A stretch of 64,000 nt of DNA from CAZUDO01 sp964618895 (GTDB taxonomy: Bacteria > Desulfobacterota > Binatia > DP-6): positions 1-64,000 of the forward strand of contig CAZUDO010000097.1 of NCBI GenBank assembly GCA_964618895.1, in the 5' to 3' direction. Made by a program: the position numbers and the translations under genes. The notes beneath the pieces are model-generated. The model made no database searches. It was given only the letters and a program-made list of their open reading frames with translations, and was not told the DNA's origin. Positions 60,528 through 64,000 of the stretch are shown here, piece by piece (the stretch's first letter is position 1; every line of letters begins with the position of its first letter).

Positions 60528-60963
60528 GCCCCGCCGCACGGCGCGCGTCCGGCCGGACATGAACGTCACGCCACTGGTCGACGTGGTGCTGGTCCTGCTG
60601 ATCATTTTCATGGTCGTGGCACCCCGGCTGGAGCAGGACGTGCAGGTGGAACTGCCCGGCATCTTCAACCCCGACCCGGAGGTCGAGGTGGCCGGCGAGC
60701 CCCTCAAGGTCACGGTTTCCCGCACCGGCGAGTACTACATCGACGACCAACGACACGATCTCGAGTCGGCGGTCGGGGCGTTGTCGGACATGCACGCCAC
60801 CGAGCCCTTGCGACGCCTCGTCCTGCGCGCCGATGCGGGGCTCTCCTACGGCCAGGTGCGCGAGCTCTTGGCGCGTTCGCAGAAGGTCGGGTTTCCGGGG
60901 ATCGCGCTGATGGTCGGCGAGCGGCATCAGGCTCCAGAGGACGACAGTCCTGAGGGAGGTTGA
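60511..60963 (+). CDS. exbD: ExbD/TolR-family protein, first copy
   Basis: 150 residues from a GTG inside the exbB end. The segment DMNVTPLVDVVLVLLIIFMVVAP contains the essential membrane Asp of ExbD (VDVVLVLL). The periplasmic part (VSRTGEYYIDDQRHDLESAVGAL, LVLRADAGLSYGQVRELL) is typical. It functions with ExbB as the proton-driven stator. A second ExbD gene follows by 3 bp, so the complex may contain a heterodimer. Confidence 0.9.
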   Translation: MNGSPEPRRTARVRPDMNVTPLVDVVLVLLIIFMVVAPRLEQDVQVELPGIFNPDPEVEVAGEPLKVTVSRTGEYYIDDQRHDLESAVGALSDMHATEPLRRLVLRADAGLSYGQVRELLARSQKVGFPGIALMVGERHQAPEDDSPEGG

Positions 60964-60966
60964 ATC

Positions 60967-61449
60967 ATGGCCATGAGTGTCGGCAGCGCCAGCGGGCATC
61001 GGGTGGCACCGCAGATGAACGTGACGCCACTCGTCGACGTCGTGCTCGTCCTGCTGATCATCTTCATGGTGATCACGCCCCTCCTGACCAAGCAGTTTTG
61101 GGTGCACACGCCGCGGCAGGAGCGTGAAGAGGTCACCCCCGAACAGGCCCAGCAGGACCCGACCCCACCCCTCGTCCTCCACGTCGGGCCGGAGCGGACG
61201 CTCACGGTGAACGGGACGGCGGTCGATCTCGAACAGCTTCCCGACCGTCTACGACGAATGTTCGCCACACGGGACGATCACGTCCTGTTCTTCGACGCGG
61301 CAGACGACGCGCGCTACGGCTTCGCCGTCGAGGTCATGGACAAGGCTCGTGAGGGGGGTGCGGTGACGATCGCGACCTTGACGACCGCACTCGGCGCGAC
61401 TGCCAGCGATCCCGCCAGCCCGCCCGCGGTCAACCCGCCACTTCGGTAA
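60967..61449 (+). CDS. exbD: ExbD/TolR-family protein, second copy
   Basis: 160 residues, with QMNVTPLVDVVLVLLIIFMVITP and the essential Asp. The periplasmic domain (VLHVGPERTLTVNGTAVDLEQL, VLFFDAADDARYGFAVEVMDKA) differs more from the first copy than the membrane part does. Its last 20 bp overlap the end of the convergent phoR gene. Paired ExbD genes are common in TonB systems of this type. Confidence 0.9.
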   Translation: MAMSVGSASGHRVAPQMNVTPLVDVVLVLLIIFMVITPLLTKQFWVHTPRQEREEVTPEQAQQDPTPPLVLHVGPERTLTVNGTAVDLEQLPDRLRRMFATRDDHVLFFDAADDARYGFAVEVMDKAREGGAVTIATLTTALGATASDPASPPAVNPPLR

Positions 61450-63298
61450 CTGCCCTTCGCAGGGCCGCCCCGGTCGCGACCGGGAAAAATACGCGGACGG
61501 TGGTCCCATGCCCCAGCGTACTCGCGATGGAGAGCCATCCCCCGTGGGCTTGCACGATGTGCTTCACAATCGCCAGCCCGAGGCCGGTCCCGCCGATCTC
61601 GCGGGAGCGCGCCTTGTCGACACGGAAGAAACGCTCGGTCAGACGCGGCAGATCGGCGGGGGGGATGCCCACACCGGTGTCCTGCACGGCGATCTCGACC
61701 ATCCCGGCCTGGGCCGGGTCCCGGGCTAGCCCGGCACGCACGGTCACCTGGCCTCCGGTCGGCGTGTATTTGAGCGCGTTGTCGATCAGGTTGATCAGCA
61801 CCTGTCGCAGCCGGTCGCCGTCCGCCAGGACCGGAGGGGTGTCGGGGGCCACTTCGGCCGACACGCGCCGCTCGGCCATCCGGTCGGAGAGGATCTGGAG
61901 CACGTCCTCGACGACGACGCTGACCGCCACGGCGCCGAGCCGGAGCGGCGTACGCCCGAGCTCGAGGTCCGACAAGGTCAGCAGGTCGTCGATCAGCCGC
62001 CCGAGCCGCTCCGAGTGGCGATCGATCACGCCCAGGAAGCGACGTGCCGTCTCGCGATCGTCGCCAGCAGGGCCGAGGAGCGTTTCGGCGTAGCCCTTGA
62101 TGGCCGTTAGGGGCGTGCGCAGCTCGTGCGAGACGTTGGCGACGAAATCCCGCCGGATCACCTCGAGGCGCCGCAGCTCGGTGATGTCGTGCAGCACCAG
62201 CACGAAGCCGAACACCCGGCCGGTTCCTTCCCGCAGGCGAGCCGCATTGACGCCCAGGGCGAGGCCACTCCCGCCCTCCAGGATGGCCTCGCGCGACACC
62301 ACCGGCGCGCCGCTCACCAGCTCGTGGGTGATGTCGGCCACCGCCGGGTCGCGCACCAGCTCGGCCAGCAGCCGCCCGCGCCCGTCCATGTCTTGCGGCG
62401 TCCCGAGCAACTCGCGTGCCCGACGGTTCATGAGCACCACCCGCCCCTCCAGATCCGTCACCAGTACACCTTCGACCATGCCGCGCAGGATCGCCTCCAG
62501 CCGTTCGCGCTCGACACGCAGCTCGGCGATGGTGGCGGCCACGTTGCGGGCCATCTCGCCCAGCTGGCGCTCCAGGAGACCCAGGTTGTCGTGGCGCTCG
62601 GGCGCGATGTACGGCGCCGGCTCGCCCGCGGCCAGCTCACGCGCGAAGGCGACCAGCCGCTGGATGCGGCGCAACATGCCGCGGGAGAGGAACAGCGCAA
62701 CCGTGAGCCCGAACACCGCCGCCATTACGACGCCGGTGACTAGGACGCGGCGCAGGTGCCCGACGTTGTCTTCGATCGCCTTCAGGGGCACCGCGATGCG
62801 CACCACCCGCTCACCCGGTCCGGGCTGCCTCCAGGCGACGTACAATAGCCGCGTGCCCACGGTGTGGCTCATTCGGACGCTCCGACCGACGCCTCCTTCG
62901 AGCGCCTCCCGGATCTCGGGGCGATTCGCATGGTTCTCGAGCGACTCGGACGAACGTGTCGACTCGCCGAGCACCCGCCCGTCGGGAGCGATCACGGTGA
63001 CGCGCGCACCAAGCAAGGCTTCAATGCGACGACTGGCCTCGTCGAGCGGTGCGCCCTCCGTCACCGGCAGGGCCACGCCGACTTGTCGCGCCTCCGCGAG
63101 CAGCCGTTCGGCGAGCGTCTCCACCTGGTGGCGCTCGACCGTGAACGCGATGTAGGGCACCGCCAGCACCAGCACGCCCCCCAGCGCCGCCAGCGTCGGC
63201 AGGAGGAACTGGAGGACGAGGCTAACGCTCCAGCGCGTCGGGAACGAACTTGTACCCGACTCCGCGAACGGTGACGATGAGCTCGGGGTTGGCGTCAT
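61430..63298 (-). CDS. phoR: Phosphate-regulon-type sensor histidine kinase PhoR
   Basis: 622 residues: two membrane segments (VSLVLQFLLPTLAALGGVLV near residue 30; VLVTGVVMAAVFGLTVALFL near 190), a periplasmic sensor region between them, HAMP (RRIQRLVAFARELAAGEPAP), PAS (ILRGMVEGVLVTDLEGRVVL), HisKA with H391 in ANVSHELRTPLTAIKGY, and an HATPase with NLIDNALKYTP, DTGVGIPPADL and GGTGLGLAIVKHIV. It acts on the adjacent PhoB-like regulator. The start overlaps phoB by 77 bp; no better start before the first membrane helix was found. Confidence 0.9.
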   Translation of the reverse strand: MTPTPSSSSPFAESGTSSFPTRWSVSLVLQFLLPTLAALGGVLVLAVPYIAFTVERHQVETLAERLLAEARQVGVALPVTEGAPLDEASRRIEALLGARVTVIAPDGRVLGESTRSSESLENHANRPEIREALEGGVGRSVRMSHTVGTRLLYVAWRQPGPGERVVRIAVPLKAIEDNVGHLRRVLVTGVVMAAVFGLTVALFLSRGMLRRIQRLVAFARELAAGEPAPYIAPERHDNLGLLERQLGEMARNVAATIAELRVERERLEAILRGMVEGVLVTDLEGRVVLMNRRARELLGTPQDMDGRGRLLAELVRDPAVADITHELVSGAPVVSREAILEGGSGLALGVNAARLREGTGRVFGFVLVLHDITELRRLEVIRRDFVANVSHELRTPLTAIKGYAETLLGPAGDDRETARRFLGVIDRHSERLGRLIDDLLTLSDLELGRTPLRLGAVAVSVVVEDVLQILSDRMAERRVSAEVAPDTPPVLADGDRLRQVLINLIDNALKYTPTGGQVTVRAGLARDPAQAGMVEIAVQDTGVGIPPADLPRLTERFFRVDKARSREIGGTGLGLAIVKHIVQAHGGWLSIASTLGHGTTVRVFFPVATGAALRRAVTEVAG

Positions 63299-63938
63299 CG
63301 CGCTCGATCTGTTTCCGCAGTCGCCGGATGTGCACGTCGACCGTCCGCGGCTCTACGTGGACGTCCTGCCCCCACACCAGATCCAGCAGCTGCAAGCGAT
63401 CATAGACCCGGTACGGGTGTAGCACGAAGAACTTGAGCAACTCGAACTCACGCAGCGAGAGACCGATCCGACCCCCGTCCAGGAACGCCTCGTAGGTGTC
63501 GAAGTCGATGCGGAGGCGGCCCTTCTCGAATACATCATGGGGTGTCGGAATGTCTTCACCGTGCGACCGTCGCAGAACTGCCCTCACCCGGGCGAGCAGC
63601 TCCCGGGGGCTGAAGGGCTTGGTGACGTAGTCGTCCGCGCCCATCTCGAGACCGAGGACCCGGTCGACCTCCGCCGCCTTGGCGGTGAGCATGACGATGG
63701 GGATGCCGCGCGTCGCCTCGACCCCCCGGAGCCGGCGGCAGACCTCGAGCCCGTCCACCCCGGGCAACATGAGGTCGAGCACCACCAGGGCCGGCGGCTC
63801 GGTTGCGATCTGGCTGAGGGCCTTCTCGCCCGTGTCCGCCTCCCGGACCCCGTACCCCTCCTGCTCGAGATGGAAGCGGACGAGCTCCCGGATGTCCTTC
63901 TCGTCCTCGACCACCAGAATCGTACGCTTCACACTCAC
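63222..63938 (-). CDS. phoB: Phosphate-regulon-type response regulator PhoB
   Basis: 238 residues: receiver (VVEDEKDIREL, phosphoacceptor D55 in VVLDLMLPGVDGLE, Lys in VTKPFSPREL) and an OmpR/PhoB-type winged helix (LSLREFELLKFFVLHPYRVYDR, DVHIRRLRKQIERD, VRGVGYKFVP). When phosphorylated it binds 11-bp-spaced repeats. A PhoB-type promoter lies 19 bp upstream, consistent with autoregulation. Context with pst and phoU supports PhoB over other OmpR-family members. Confidence 0.9.
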   Translation of the reverse strand: MSVKRTILVVEDEKDIRELVRFHLEQEGYGVREADTGEKALSQIATEPPALVVLDLMLPGVDGLEVCRRLRGVEATRGIPIVMLTAKAAEVDRVLGLEMGADDYVTKPFSPRELLARVRAVLRRSHGEDIPTPHDVFEKGRLRIDFDTYEAFLDGGRIGLSLREFELLKFFVLHPYRVYDRLQLLDLVWGQDVHVEPRTVDVHIRRLRKQIERDDANPELIVTVRGVGYKFVPDALER

Positions 63939-63956
63939 CTAGGCGACTCGGGCGGG

Positions 63957-63999
63957 AGTATACCCCTGCCCGACAACGGGGACATGACGGGACGATGAA
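63957..63999 (-). promoter_or_regulatory. PhoB-type promoter of phoBR
   Basis: On the minus strand TTCAT (63999-63995), GTCAT (63988-63984) and GTTGT (63977-63973) at exact 11-bp steps, a 10-nt gap, then -10 hexamer TATACT (63962-63957). The geometry is the same as at tonB. The array may extend beyond the window end. Confidence 0.7.
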
Positions 64000-64000
64000 G

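Noticed and set aside
1..64000. tRNA, rRNA, insertion sequences or phage genes
   Set aside because: No cloverleaf-like sequence, rRNA segment, transposase motif or integrase was recognised by reading; short RNAs could still have been missed.

Overview
The window is a GC-rich bacterial chromosome segment. It encodes TonB/ExbB/ExbD, a TonB-dependent receptor and a beta-barrel protein, so the cell has an outer membrane. The mix of genes suggests a soil or sediment lineage of the former Deltaproteobacteria or Candidatus Binatota type: an F420-dependent luciferase-like oxidoreductase, a tungsten-type aldehyde oxidoreductase, secreted proteins with Myxococcus-type Cys-rich repeats, a fused radical-SAM/DUF2344 protein beside RNase G, and cysteine-free HMA domains around a P-type ATPase. 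This placement is an inference from gene content. No rRNA, tRNA, insertion sequence, CRISPR array or replication origin was seen.

Layout. 0-4 kb: an outer-membrane barrel, a secreted beta-helix protein with thrombospondin-type-3-like calcium repeats, and a small TatA. 3.8-8.1 kb: radical-SAM/DUF2344 fusion and RNase G. 8.1-10.9 kb: a signalling locus (hybrid kinase, HDOD response regulator, second receiver) in which the kinase and the last receiver carry deletions. 11-16 kb: a tungsten module in which aldehyde:ferredoxin oxidoreductase and a one-domain ModE diverge from a tungstate ABC transporter, with a clear ModE-type operator between them. 16-22 kb: a TPR membrane protein and two secreted proteins, one a long collagen-like protein built on a 36-bp DNA repeat. 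22-29 kb: a GAF histidine kinase followed by a kinase relic, peptide deformylase, a methyltransferase/GT87 fusion, an F420 oxidoreductase and a beta-hydroxyacid dehydrogenase. 29.5-31.2 kb: Pit phosphate permease with its DUF47 partner. 31.3-40 kb: seven minus-strand secreted proteins, several overlapping by 4 bp and sharing a C-terminal beta-sandwich. 40.4-45 kb: a heavy-metal-type cluster of four free-standing HMA2-like proteins, a DUF5132 protein and a P1B-like ATPase without the CPC motif, flanked by two copies of a conserved upstream element; the right-hand copy leads into a TonB-dependent receptor. 48-54 kb: a transglutaminase-like protein, then an overlapping operon of Ppx/GppA, two thymidylate-kinase-like proteins, CHAD and SixA. 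54-64 kb: pstSCAB-phoU, tonB-exbB-exbD-exbD and phoBR.

The strongest joint reading is phosphate regulation. Arrays of 5-bp half-sites at exact 11-bp spacing, as in PhoB boxes, lie upstream of pstS, tonB, phoB and the DUF47-pit operon. At tonB and phoB the last half-site is followed, after the same 10-nt gap, by a good -10 hexamer. With the polyphosphate-type Ppx/CHAD operon next to pst, the right end of the window reads as a phosphate acquisition and storage region. The least understood systems are the cysteine-free HMA2/P-type ATPase cluster and the seven-gene secreted cassette.
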